Source of the DNA: Aquimarina muelleri DSM 19832 | Lineage (GTDB): Bacteria; Bacteroidota; Bacteroidia; Flavobacteriales; Flavobacteriaceae | Reading direction: 5' to 3' | DNA: 53,788 nucleotides | Assembly: GCF_000430665.1 (NCBI RefSeq) | Contig: NZ_KE387191.1 | Location: 1-53,788 of the forward strand | In this document: one piece after another, positions 22,659-32,022 of the stretch | How the letters are laid out: each line of letters opens with the position of its first letter | Position numbering within the stretch: the stretch's first letter is position 1 | Translations under genes and position numbers: made by a program | Notes under the pieces: model-generated | The model's input: the letters and a program-made list of their open reading frames with translations, nothing else | What the model was told of the DNA's origin: nothing | The model's database searches: none

Positions 22659-23632
22659 TACGAGTAGGAATAATAGGAGGATCTGGATATACAGCAGGAG
22701 AATTATTACGATTATTAGTACACCATCCTAATGTGGAATTGGATTTTGTATATAGTACAACAAATGCAGGGAATCCTATTTATAAACAACATCCAGATCT
22801 GATAGGAGAAATAGCTATTAGTTTTACAGATATAATAAACCCAAATGTAGACGTAGTTTTTCTGTGTTTAGGACATGGTAGATCTAAAGTTTTTTTGGAA
22901 ACCAATGAGTTTTCTTCTATAACTAAGATCATTGATTTAGGAAATGATTTTAGATTACATCAAGATAAGAGATATCTCAATAGAGATTTTGTCTATGGTC
23001 TTCCTGAGTTACAAAAAGATCAAATTAAAACTGCTAATAATATAGCGAACCCAGGGTGTTTTGCAACTGCAATTCAGTTAGGACTGTTGCCTTTAGCTTC
23101 CTCAGGAAAATTGAAAGATGCAATACATATTAATGCTACAACTGGAAGTACGGGAGCAGGAGTAATGCCAGGTGGAACCACACATTTTAGCTGGAGAGAT
23201 AATAATTTTTCTAGTTATAAAGTATTTGCACATCAGCATTTAGGAGAGATTCAACAAAATGTGAAACAATTACAAAGCAATTTTGATTTTCCTATTTTCT
23301 TTATTCCCAATCGCGGTAATTTTAGTAAAGGAATTTATGCAACCATGTATACTAAATATGACGATAGTATAGAGGTAGCAAAAGAAATGTATACTTCTTT
23401 TTATAAAGGTTCTGAGTTTGTAAAGATATCTGAAGAAGAAATTTATCTAAAACAAGTAGTGAACACAAATAAGTGTATTCTTCATATCAGTAAAAATAAT
23501 GGAATGCTATTAATCACATCGGTAATTGATAATTTAATCAAAGGAGCTTCAGGACAGGCAATTCATAACATGAATTTAATGTTTGGATTAAAAGAAAAAA
23601 CAGGTTTAGAGTTGAAAGCTAGTGCATTTTAA
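22655..23632 (+). CDS. argC: N-acyl-gamma-glutamyl-phosphate reductase
   Basis: ArgC (325 aa) reduces N-acylglutamyl phosphate to the semialdehyde with NADPH. It has the N-terminal nucleotide motif VGIIGGSGYTAGELLRLL, the catalytic Cys in ANPGCFATAIQLGLLPL, and TTGSTGAG. His in KVFAHQHLGEI is the usual second catalytic residue. The ATG overlaps the argG stop by four bases. Length and motifs are normal for type 1 ArgC. Confidence 0.95.
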   Translation: MIRVGIIGGSGYTAGELLRLLVHHPNVELDFVYSTTNAGNPIYKQHPDLIGEIAISFTDIINPNVDVVFLCLGHGRSKVFLETNEFSSITKIIDLGNDFRLHQDKRYLNRDFVYGLPELQKDQIKTANNIANPGCFATAIQLGLLPLASSGKLKDAIHINATTGSTGAGVMPGGTTHFSWRDNNFSSYKVFAHQHLGEIQQNVKQLQSNFDFPIFFIPNRGNFSKGIYATMYTKYDDSIEVAKEMYTSFYKGSEFVKISEEEIYLKQVVNTNKCILHISKNNGMLLITSVIDNLIKGASGQAIHNMNLMFGLKEKTGLELKASAF

Positions 23633-23683
23633 GATGGATGTTATACCAATAATATTGAAATGCATACAAAATAAGAAATAAAA

Positions 23684-24478
23684 ATGAATAAAATAACCAT
23701 AATAGGAGGAGGGAATTTAGGGAAATCCATAATTTCTGGATTAGCAGATAGCGATATATTCGAAAAACAAAATATTACTGTAGTAGATAAGTCTAAATAT
23801 AATTTAAACGAAGTAAAAGAAAAATTAGGAGTGTCTACTTCTCAAAATATAATACAATCTATAACAAATGTAAAGTGGATAATACTTTGTGTACAACCAA
23901 GACAATTAGAGAATGTATTGCAGGAGATTAAGGATAAAGTAACATCAGATCAAATACTAATTTCAACCGTTACAGGGACATCCATAGCAGAAATAAATGC
24001 TGTGATTCCTAACAATAAAATTGTAAGAGTAATGCCAAATACAGGAGCATCAAAAAAACTATCTATGACTTGTATTGCTGCTAATGAAGATGTAAAAGAA
24101 GAATTAATAATAGTACAAAAAATGTTTGATACCATTGGTAAAACCTTAGTGATCGAAGAGCGACTTATGCAAGCAGCAACAGTTTTGGGAGCAAGTGGTA
24201 TCGCCTTTTTTCTAAGATTTTTAAGAGCTATGATACAAGGAGGAATACAGATGGGGTTTCATCCTCACGAAGCACAAATTATAGCAGTACAAACCGCTAT
24301 CGGAGCAGCCACGTTGGTAGCAGAAAATGGAACGCATCCAGAACGAGAAATTGATAAAGTAACTACACCACAAGGATGTACGATTGAAGGTTTAAATGAG
24401 ATGGAACATCAAGGATTAAGCTCTTCAGTAATAAAAGGAGTTATGGCATCTTATGAAAAAATAAATACCATAAAATAG
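23684..24478 (+). CDS. proC: Pyrroline-5-carboxylate reductase
   Basis: ProC (264 aa) makes proline from pyrroline-5-carboxylate with NAD(P)H. The Rossmann motif ITIIGGGNLGKSIISGL opens the protein. VRVMPNTGA is the family signature, and the C-terminal dimerisation helices include PQGCTIEGLNEMEHQGL. Its place between argC and argD ties proline synthesis to the arginine operon and so probably to the same leader control. It is read in the same direction with gaps of about 50-60 bp on each side. Confidence 0.93.
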   Translation: MNKITIIGGGNLGKSIISGLADSDIFEKQNITVVDKSKYNLNEVKEKLGVSTSQNIIQSITNVKWIILCVQPRQLENVLQEIKDKVTSDQILISTVTGTSIAEINAVIPNNKIVRVMPNTGASKKLSMTCIAANEDVKEELIIVQKMFDTIGKTLVIEERLMQAATVLGASGIAFFLRFLRAMIQGGIQMGFHPHEAQIIAVQTAIGAATLVAENGTHPEREIDKVTTPQGCTIEGLNEMEHQGLSSSVIKGVMASYEKINTIK

Positions 24479-24541
24479 AAAATAATGGATAATATTTTTA
24501 TCAAAATCCATAATGAACTACAAATAAAAAATTAATAAAAA

Positions 24542-25684
24542 ATGAAACTATTCGATGTATATCCATTATATAATGTAGAGCCTGTTAACGCTTATAATTG
24601 TATTGTTGTAGATAAAGATGGGACAGAATATTTGGATATGTATGGGGGGCATGCGGTGATTTCTATAGGTCATTCACACCCTCATTATATAAAAAAAATA
24701 AAAGAACAGATAGAAAAAATTGGTTTTTATTCTAATGCTGTTCAAAATAGTATTCAAACTAAGTTGGCAGAAAAACTCGGTCAGTTATCTGGATATAGCA
24801 ATTACCAATTGTTTTTATGTAACTCTGGAGCAGAAGCCAATGAAAATGCGTTAAAACTAGCATCTTTTTTTACAGGAAAATCTAGAATTGTAGCATTTCA
24901 TAATGGTTTTCATGGTAGAACATCTGCCGCAGTTGCTGCAACCGATAATAGCAAAATAAATTCACCATTAAATAGTCAGCAAAGCGTTTCATTTTTGCCA
25001 TTAAACCAAATTGAGTTAGTCAAAACTGAATTAGAAAAAGGGGACGTTTGTGCTGTAATTATAGAGCCAATACAAGGAGTAGGAGGATTAGATGAAGGAA
25101 CTACAGATTTTTTTAAAGCTTTAGAAATTCTTTGTAAAAAGCATAATGTAGTTCTTATTCTGGACGAAGTGCAATCTGGGTATGGTCGAAGCGGAAAATT
25201 TTTTGCGCATCAATATCATGGTATAACTCCAGATATAATTTCTGTAGCAAAAGGTATGGGTAATGGTTTTCCGATAGGAGGAATATTAATTGCACCACAT
25301 ATACCAGCCCTTCATGGTATGTTGGGAACCACCTTTGGGGGTAATCATTTAGCTTGCGCTGCTGCATTATCTGTTTTAGAGGTAATAGAAACCGAAAACC
25401 TGATGGATAATGCCAGAATAACTGGAGAATATTTTATATCCCAAGCAAGTACAATACCTGGAGTCCAAAAAGTAAAAGGAAGGGGACTGATGTTAGGGTT
25501 AGAATTTGATTTTGAAGTTAGTGAGTTACGAAAAAAAATGATCTATGAAAAACATGTATTTACGGGTGGAGCAATGAATAAAAAATTATTACGAATACTT
25601 CCTCCTTTAACTATTAGAAAAAAAGAAATAGACCAGTTTATAAATGCATTACAAGGTGCATTAGTCGAAATACCAATTATTTAG
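24542..25684 (+). CDS. argD: N-acylornithine aminotransferase
   Basis: Class III aminotransferase (380 aa), converting the N-acylglutamate semialdehyde to N-acylornithine. PLP Lys is K237 in SVAKGMGNGFPIGG. Other landmarks are CNSGAEANENALKLA, HNGFHGRTSAA, and ILDEVQSGYGRSG. It is followed by the carbamoyltransferase gene after 10 bp. The acyl group (acetyl or succinyl) cannot be settled from this protein alone. Confidence 0.93.
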   Translation: MKLFDVYPLYNVEPVNAYNCIVVDKDGTEYLDMYGGHAVISIGHSHPHYIKKIKEQIEKIGFYSNAVQNSIQTKLAEKLGQLSGYSNYQLFLCNSGAEANENALKLASFFTGKSRIVAFHNGFHGRTSAAVAATDNSKINSPLNSQQSVSFLPLNQIELVKTELEKGDVCAVIIEPIQGVGGLDEGTTDFFKALEILCKKHNVVLILDEVQSGYGRSGKFFAHQYHGITPDIISVAKGMGNGFPIGGILIAPHIPALHGMLGTTFGGNHLACAAALSVLEVIETENLMDNARITGEYFISQASTIPGVQKVKGRGLMLGLEFDFEVSELRKKMIYEKHVFTGGAMNKKLLRILPPLTIRKKEIDQFINALQGALVEIPII

Positions 25685-25694
25685 AAAAATACTA

Positions 25695-26648
25695 ATGAAT
25701 AACTACTTTTCTATACAAGATATAGATTCCTTATCCGATTGGTTAAAGGAAGCGATAGAAATAAAAAAAAAACCATTAGCAAATAAAACTTTAGGTAAAA
25801 ATAAAACTATAGGGTTACTGTTTTTTAATCCCAGTCTTCGTACCAGGCTAAGTACACATAAAGCAGCATTAAATTTAGGAATGCATGTAATTGTAATGAA
25901 TTTTACTGGAGAAGGGTGGTCTTTAGAGTATGAAGATGGCACTATAATGGATCAAGGAAATTCTGAACATGTTAAAGAAGCCGCTCAGGTGGTTTCTCAA
26001 TATTGTGATGTGTTGGCAATACGAGCTTTTGCAAAACTAAAAAATAGAGAGGAAGATTATCGGGAAGAGGTATTGAATGGTTTTATTAAATATGCATCAA
26101 TTCCAATAATCAATATGGAAAGTGCTACAGGGCATCCTTTGCAAGCACTTACAGATGCTATAACAATTACCGAATATAAAAAGACAAATAAACCAAAGGT
26201 TGTATTATCATGGGCTCCGCATCCAAAAGCTTTACCGCAGGCAGTAGCTAATTCTTTTGTAGAAATGATGCAAAAAATGGATGCGAATTTTGTAATTACT
26301 CATCCAAAGGGATTTGAATTAGATAATAAGATTACTAAACAAGTACCTATTGATTATAATCAAGAAAATGCATTAAAAGACGCAGACTTTGTATACGTTA
26401 AAAATTGGAGTTCATATGTAGATTATGGAAAAGTAGTATCTAACGATTTTTCCTGGATGATGACAAAAAAGAAGATGGAGTTAACCAATAATGGCAAGTT
26501 TATGCATTGTCTTCCAGTACGGCGTAATGTAGTAGTAGAAGACAAGGTAATAGATAGTGAAAACTCTATTGTGATTGAGCAAGCAAATAATAGAACATTT
26601 GCAGTACAATTAGTTTTAAAGAAAATACTAGAAAAACTTCAAAAATGA
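25695..26648 (+). CDS. argF': N-succinylornithine-type carbamoyltransferase (argF')
   Basis: This 317-aa transcarbamylase uses N-acylornithine, not ornithine. The carbamoyl-phosphate motif is SLRTRLSTHKA (S-x-R-T-R), and FMHCLPVRRNVVVED is the conserved C-terminal block. The residue that sets acyl specificity is at position 90: Pro in the B. fragilis succinylornithine enzyme, Glu (E92) in the Xanthomonas acetylornithine enzyme. Here it is Ser90 (DGTIMDQGNSEHV). I recall that changing that Glu to Ser turned the acetyl enzyme into a succinyl enzyme, so N-succinylornithine is the favoured substrate. The stop overlaps argB by 4 bp. Confidence 0.9.
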   Translation: MNNYFSIQDIDSLSDWLKEAIEIKKKPLANKTLGKNKTIGLLFFNPSLRTRLSTHKAALNLGMHVIVMNFTGEGWSLEYEDGTIMDQGNSEHVKEAAQVVSQYCDVLAIRAFAKLKNREEDYREEVLNGFIKYASIPIINMESATGHPLQALTDAITITEYKKTNKPKVVLSWAPHPKALPQAVANSFVEMMQKMDANFVITHPKGFELDNKITKQVPIDYNQENALKDADFVYVKNWSSYVDYGKVVSNDFSWMMTKKKMELTNNGKFMHCLPVRRNVVVEDKVIDSENSIVIEQANNRTFAVQLVLKKILEKLQK

Positions 26649-27427
26649 AGAAGCAAAAATTATTAGTTGCCAAAATAGGAGGTAATGTTATAGAAAATAA
26701 AAAAATGTTGGATTCTTTTTTAAAAGATTTTTCAAAAATAGAAGGGTACAAAATACTGGTTCATGGGGGAGGAAAATTAGCAACACAACTTGCTGAAAAA
26801 TTAGAAATAAAGACCGAAATGATTGATGGACGAAGAATTACTTCGGCAGATAATCTAGATATTGTAGTAATGACCTATGCTGGATTAGTAAACAAAACCA
26901 TTGTTTCTGGTTTACAAAATCATGAATGTAATGCTTTAGGGTTAACAGGAGCAGATGCAAATGTAATTATAGCAAAAAAAAGACCTAAGCAATTTGTGGA
27001 TTATGGATATGTGGGGGATGTTATTAAGGTAGATAATAAAATTTTAAAAATATTTTTAGAACAAAATATAATGCCAGTTTTTTGCGCGGTAACGCATGAT
27101 GGGAATGGACAATTATTAAATACAAATGCAGATACTGTAGCTTCTGAAATTGCTTCGGCAATGAGTATTGATTATGAAGTGTCGTTGTATTATTGTTTTG
27201 AGCTAAAAGGAGTTTTAGAAAATATACAGGATAAAGAATCTGTAATAGAACACATTGATTTAGAAAAATATGGGCAATTAAGAGATAATGAGATAATTGC
27301 AGAAGGGATGCTTCCTAAGCTTCAAAATTGTTTTGATGCATTACAAAAAAAAGTAAGTAAAGTGCATATTGCAAATGTAGAATTTATAAAAGATAATACA
27401 ACCAAACACACTACATTGAGTTTATGA
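26645..27427 (+). CDS. argB: N-acylglutamate kinase
   Basis: ArgB (260 aa) phosphorylates the gamma-carboxylate of N-acylglutamate. The amino-acid-kinase fold is clear: LLVAKIGGNVIENKK near the start, LVHGGGKLATQLAEKL, then ADNLDIVVMTYAGLVNK and, toward the end, LNTNADTVASEIASAM. The ATG overlaps the argF' stop by four bases. It lacks a long N-terminal helix, so it resembles the arginine-insensitive ArgB type, which would leave transcriptional attenuation as the main control. That last point is inference. Confidence 0.93.
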   Translation: MKKQKLLVAKIGGNVIENKKMLDSFLKDFSKIEGYKILVHGGGKLATQLAEKLEIKTEMIDGRRITSADNLDIVVMTYAGLVNKTIVSGLQNHECNALGLTGADANVIIAKKRPKQFVDYGYVGDVIKVDNKILKIFLEQNIMPVFCAVTHDGNGQLLNTNADTVASEIASAMSIDYEVSLYYCFELKGVLENIQDKESVIEHIDLEKYGQLRDNEIIAEGMLPKLQNCFDALQKKVSKVHIANVEFIKDNTTKHTTLSL

Positions 27428-27513
27428 GTAATCCGATAAATGAGAAAGTATATTTTGTGAGCTTACTTTTAGATTATTGGTAGAGAAGAGGGATAAGTTT
27501 TAAAAATTTGAAA

Positions 27514-28674
27514 ATGAAAAAAATAGAAAAGAATATGTATAATTTACAAACAGATAGCCATAAAGGTAAGGTACTTGATGATTTGCAAACTCAAATACCC
27601 TCTGATCCAAAAATAAAGAAACTTACAAATCAGGCAATTGTACTTTTGCAGAAATTGATAGAAACACCTTCTTTTTCTTCTGAAGAAGAAAAAACAGCTT
27701 TGTTGATAGAAGAATGGTTTACAGCAAATAGCATCCCATTTGAAAGGGAAAATAATAATATATGGGGGTATAATAAACATTTTGATGCCTCTAAGCCTAC
27801 TATTTTGTTAAACTCTCACCATGATACAGTAAAACCAAACGGAAATTATACTAAGGATCCATTTAAAGCTTCCATAGTAGAAGATAAGTTATTTGGTTTA
27901 GGTAGTAATGATGCTGGTGGCTGTTTGGTTTCGCTTATGGCTGCATTTACTTACTTCTACGCAAAAGAAAACCTAAAATATAATTTTGTAATAGTAGCTT
28001 CTGCCGAAGAAGAGAATAGTGGTCCTTTAGGTTTAAAAAGTGTGTTAAAGTATCTCAAAAATGTCGAATTTGCTATTGTAGGAGAACCAACATTGATGCA
28101 ATTGGCAATTGCAGAAAAAGGACTTTTGGTGATAGAAATATCTGTAAAAGGAACCGCTAGTCATGCCGCACATCCAAATAAAGATAATGCAATTTATAAT
28201 GCTTTACCAGTAATACAATGGTTTCAATCATATGAATTTGAAAAGGTATCTGATGTTTTAGGTAAAGTAAAAATGACGGTAACACAAATAAATGCAGGTA
28301 AACAGCACAATGTAGTCCCTGCAAGTTGTGATTTTGTAGTTGATATACGAGTTAATGATATGTATAAAAATGAAGAGGTATTGAAGGTCATAAAAAATGA
28401 AATGCCTAAAAATGTTACTATAAACCCAAGATCATTAGACTTAGGTTCTTCCTCTATACCCAAAGACCATCCTATTGTGCAATCAGGTATTAAATTAGGA
28501 AGAATTACTTATGGGTCTCCAACTTTATCAGATCAATCTGTATTGAGTTGCCCTTCTTTAAAATTAGGCCCAGGAGATTCTACTAGATCCCATTCTGCAG
28601 ACGAATTTATTTATATTGAAGAAATTCAAGAAGGAGTAAAGATGTATATAAAAATTTTAGAAGGAATAGTGTAA
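27514..28674 (+). CDS. argE: N-acylornithine deacylase (M20 family)
   Basis: M20/ArgE-DapE metallopeptidase-like deacylase of about 386 aa. Metal and catalytic residues are visible as H102-x-D104 (LNSHHDTVKP), D133 (GSNDAGG) and the Glu pair in SAEEENSG, with the dimerisation domain in the middle. In an N-acyl pathway the substrate should be N-acylcitrulline, and argF' precedes this gene. The first ~35 residues, before KIKKLTNQAIVLL, are not typical of the family, so an ATG at 27535 is a possible alternative start. Both are in the same frame. Confidence 0.88.
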   Translation: MKKIEKNMYNLQTDSHKGKVLDDLQTQIPSDPKIKKLTNQAIVLLQKLIETPSFSSEEEKTALLIEEWFTANSIPFERENNNIWGYNKHFDASKPTILLNSHHDTVKPNGNYTKDPFKASIVEDKLFGLGSNDAGGCLVSLMAAFTYFYAKENLKYNFVIVASAEEENSGPLGLKSVLKYLKNVEFAIVGEPTLMQLAIAEKGLLVIEISVKGTASHAAHPNKDNAIYNALPVIQWFQSYEFEKVSDVLGKVKMTVTQINAGKQHNVVPASCDFVVDIRVNDMYKNEEVLKVIKNEMPKNVTINPRSLDLGSSSIPKDHPIVQSGIKLGRITYGSPTLSDQSVLSCPSLKLGPGDSTRSHSADEFIYIEEIQEGVKMYIKILEGIV

Positions 28675-28745
28675 AATATTCTAATATAAATTTTTTAGAG
28701 ATTTAGAAAAAGTATAAATAAGAGCAAAAAGTAAAAAAACAAGAG

Positions 28746-30026
28746 ATGAAACTTTGGGATAAAGGATTGGCAACAGATCAGAAAATTGATATGTTTACTG
28801 TAGGTAACGACAGACAGTTAGATTTAGTTATTGCTAAATATGATATACAAGCAACGTTGGCACATGCAAAAATGTTACATAAAATAGACTTGCTTTCTGA
28901 TGAAGATATCTTGGGAATTAAGACAGAATTGAATATATTGTTAAAGGAAATTGAAAAAGGGACTTTTGTGATAGAAAATCAGTTCGAAGATGTGCATTCT
29001 AAAATAGAGTTTGAATTAACAAATAGGTTAGGAGAAGCTGGTAAAAAAATTCATACTGCAAGATCTCGAAATGATCAAGTTTTGGTTGCAATGCATCTTT
29101 ATTTAAAAGATGAATTAAACCAAATTAGATCTTTGATAAAAAAATTATCCCAACAATTATTAATAAATGCAGATGCTTATAAGGAGGTTTTGCTTCCTGG
29201 GTATACGCATTTGCAAATAGCGATGCCTTCCTCTTTTGGATTGTGGTTTTCTGCTTATGCAGAAATTTTTATAGATGATTTGTATTTTATAGATGCGGCA
29301 TTACAAGTGGTAGATCAAAACCCATTAGGAAGTGCTGCAGGTTATGGTAGTTCATTTCCTATAGATAGAGAGTTTACTACTAAAGAGTTAGGTTTTAAAA
29401 CATTAAAATATAATGTAGTGGCAGCACAAATGAGTCGTGGAAAATCTGAAAAATCAGCAGCATTAGCAATGAGCAGTGTAGCAGGTACTTTATCTAAATT
29501 AGCAATGGATGTATGTTTGTATATGAGCCAAAATTTTGATTTTATGAGTATTCCATCAGAATTAACTACAGGATCCAGTATTATGCCACATAAGAAAAAT
29601 CCAGACGTCTTTGAGTTAATAAGAGGAAAATGTAACAAAATTCAAGCGTTACCGTATGAGTTAAGCTTGATTACTAATAATTTACCAAGTGGTTATCATA
29701 GAGATTTACAATTACTTAAAGAAGGTATCATACCTGCTATTCAAGATTTAAAGGCATCTATAGAAATGGCAATGTATGCTTTAAAAAATGTGCGTATAAA
29801 TAAAAATATTTTAGAAGACACTAAGTATGATTATCTATTTAGTGTAGATACCTTAAATGAACTGGTAATGAAAGGTATGTCTTTTAGAGATGCTTATATA
29901 AAGATTGGATTAGATATTGAAAAAGGTACTTATAAACCAGAAAAAAACACAAAACATAGTCATATAGGTAGTATCAATAACCTATGTCTTAAAAATATAG
30001 AAGAGAAGCTGGAGCAGTTTAATTGA
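28746..30026 (+). CDS. argH: Argininosuccinate lyase
   Basis: ArgH (426 aa) splits argininosuccinate into arginine and fumarate. The fumarase/aspartase signature is GSSIMPHKKNPDVFE. Others are EDVHSKIEFELTNRLGE, HTARSRNDQVLVAMHLYLKDE (N-terminal part), and PLGSAAGYGSSFPI. It is the last gene of the arginine operon and is followed by a strong terminator. Family length is normally about 430-460, so it is complete. Confidence 0.95.
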   Translation: MKLWDKGLATDQKIDMFTVGNDRQLDLVIAKYDIQATLAHAKMLHKIDLLSDEDILGIKTELNILLKEIEKGTFVIENQFEDVHSKIEFELTNRLGEAGKKIHTARSRNDQVLVAMHLYLKDELNQIRSLIKKLSQQLLINADAYKEVLLPGYTHLQIAMPSSFGLWFSAYAEIFIDDLYFIDAALQVVDQNPLGSAAGYGSSFPIDREFTTKELGFKTLKYNVVAAQMSRGKSEKSAALAMSSVAGTLSKLAMDVCLYMSQNFDFMSIPSELTTGSSIMPHKKNPDVFELIRGKCNKIQALPYELSLITNNLPSGYHRDLQLLKEGIIPAIQDLKASIEMAMYALKNVRINKNILEDTKYDYLFSVDTLNELVMKGMSFRDAYIKIGLDIEKGTYKPEKNTKHSHIGSINNLCLKNIEEKLEQFN

Positions 30027-30065
30027 GTGTAAGTTGAGTTAGTTTAATTTTTTGCTTCGGCTTAG

Positions 30066-30104
30066 ACCCTCAGAGGAGTTGTTAACCACTGAGGGTTGCT
30101 TTTT
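30066..30104 (+). terminator. arg operon terminator
   Basis: ACCCTCAG (30066-30073) pairs with CTGAGGGT (30089-30096) across a 15-nt loop, then TGCTTTTT. It is 39 nt after the argH stop and well placed to end the operon. The rest of 30105-30337 is AT-rich and holds nothing I can name. Confidence 0.85.
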
Positions 30105-30337
30105 ACAGTACTATTTTTATAATTTCTTTATAGAAAAAAAAGTATTTCTGAAGTAAATTAAGAAGAATAAGAAGAGAAGAAGTGGTTATTATATAGGTTT
30201 TATCCGTCAGCGACTACTTGGAATGATAATAAACTAAAAGTAGTATCATAAAATACAAATAGCTGTAAAATAATAATCAATTAAAAGAAAAAAGTCGAAG
30301 AGAAATAAAGCTAAAAACATACCAAAAGCAATAAAAT

Positions 30338-31726
30338 CTATTTCCCGATACAAAAATTAGCAAAGATATTCCCTAGTAGATCATCACTGGTTATTTCACC
30401 AGTTATTTCACCAAAATGATATAATGCCTGGCGAATGTCTATTGCCATTAAATCTCCAGAAAGCCCAGAATCTAAGCCATATTGTACTTTTTGAATTTCT
30501 TCTAAAGCTTTTAGTAAAGCATCATAATGACGAGAGTTGGTTACAATAGTCTCGTTGTTTCGTAAAGCTCCCGTGTTTACAAATTCTAAAAGTTTATTTT
30601 GTAGCTCTTCAACCCCTGTGTTTTGTTTAGCAGAAAGTAAATGAATGTTTTCTATTTCAGATCGTAGAGTTAAAATTTGATCATCATTAAGCTTATCTAC
30701 TTTATTGGCAACAATAAGTAAAGGCTTTTGTGGGTATTTGTTTTTTATCTTACCTATTTCTGTTTTTAATTCCTGTAAACGATTTGGAGTTAAAAGAGAA
30801 CTATCTACTAAATAAATAACAACCTGTGCTTGTTCTATTTTTTCAAAGGTTTTTTTTATTCCAATACTTTCTACAACATCTTTAGTATCTCGTATTCCAG
30901 CAGTATCTATAAATCTAAAACCAATTCCACCAATATTAATTTCATCTTCAATAGTATCTCTGGTTGTTCCGGCAATTTCAGAAACAATAGCTCTTTCTTC
31001 ATTAAGTAAAGCATTAAGCAAGGTTGATTTTCCAACATTGGGTTCACCTACAATAGCTACAGGAATACCATTTTTAATAACATTACCTACAGCAAAAGAA
31101 TCAATAAGACGTTTTAATACATTCGTAATTTTAAAAACTAAACTATTAAATTGAGTACGATCTGCAAACTCAACATCTTCTTCTGCAAAATCAAGTTCTA
31201 ATTCTATTAAGGATGCAAAGTTCAATAATTCATCTCTTAATTTTTTAATTTCATTAGAAAAACCTCCTCGCATTTGTTGCATTGCAATTTGATGAGAAGC
31301 CTCAGAATCTGAAGCAATAAGATCGGCGACAGCTTCTGCTTGAGATAGATCTAGTTTAGCATTAATAAATGCACGAAGCGTAAATTCTCCTGCATTTGCC
31401 ATTCTGCAACCTTTGCGTAATAATAATTGAATGATTTCTTGTTGGATATAGACTGATCCATGACAAGAAATTTCGACAGTGGGCTCCCCAGTATACGAAT
31501 TTGTCCCTTTAAATAAAGAAACCAAAACTTCATCAAGCATCCTTTTTTCATCAACAATATGACCTAAATGTATAGTATGTGTTTTTTGGGAACTTAGTTT
31601 TTTTCCGCTAATAGAACGAAATAAAGGAGAACAAATAGTAATAGCATCTTTTCCAGAAACACGAATAACAGCTATAGCCCCTGCTCCAGATGGTGTTGCT
31701 AATGCAACTATGGTATCTTGTGTCAT
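30338..31726 (-). CDS. mnmE: tRNA modification GTPase MnmE
   Basis: MnmE (462 aa from the ATG at 31726, MTQDTIVALATPSG) acts with MnmG to form the carboxymethylaminomethyl group on the wobble uridine of some tRNAs. The N-terminal tetrahydrofolate-binding domain includes TNSYTGEPTVEISCHGS and NAGEFTLRAFINAK. The GTPase G1 motif is GEPNVGKSTLLNALL, G3 DTAGI, G4 NKVD. The C-terminus FCIGK is the conserved catalytic Cys motif. Seven upstream codons (MLLIFII) are in frame but outside the conserved start. It is convergent with argH. Confidence 0.96.
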   Translation of the reverse strand: MTQDTIVALATPSGAGAIAVIRVSGKDAITICSPLFRSISGKKLSSQKTHTIHLGHIVDEKRMLDEVLVSLFKGTNSYTGEPTVEISCHGSVYIQQEIIQLLLRKGCRMANAGEFTLRAFINAKLDLSQAEAVADLIASDSEASHQIAMQQMRGGFSNEIKKLRDELLNFASLIELELDFAEEDVEFADRTQFNSLVFKITNVLKRLIDSFAVGNVIKNGIPVAIVGEPNVGKSTLLNALLNEERAIVSEIAGTTRDTIEDEINIGGIGFRFIDTAGIRDTKDVVESIGIKKTFEKIEQAQVVIYLVDSSLLTPNRLQELKTEIGKIKNKYPQKPLLIVANKVDKLNDDQILTLRSEIENIHLLSAKQNTGVEELQNKLLEFVNTGALRNNETIVTNSRHYDALLKALEEIQKVQYGLDSGLSGDLMAIDIRQALYHFGEITGEITSDDLLGNIFANFCIGK

Positions 31727-32022
31727 TATTATAAATATCAAAAGCAAAAATAGGCATTAATGAAAGTATTTTAAATTTTGTAGGCTAAACTTTTTTGAAG
31801 AGTGATTTTTCTTTTCTATATTGTACAAGGAATAAAAGCTATTTTTAAATAGCTAATTCTTTTTGGAAAATAAGAAGAATACGAGAAAACGCTGGTTTTC
31901 ATTTGATTAAAAATTAGATGACCGGTTAGTGGAATACTATTTTATTGTAACCCTTTAGGTTATAAATATTTTAGGAACTAACTATATTTAATATCTAACT
32001 CATAATTTTTAATCTTATTCTT

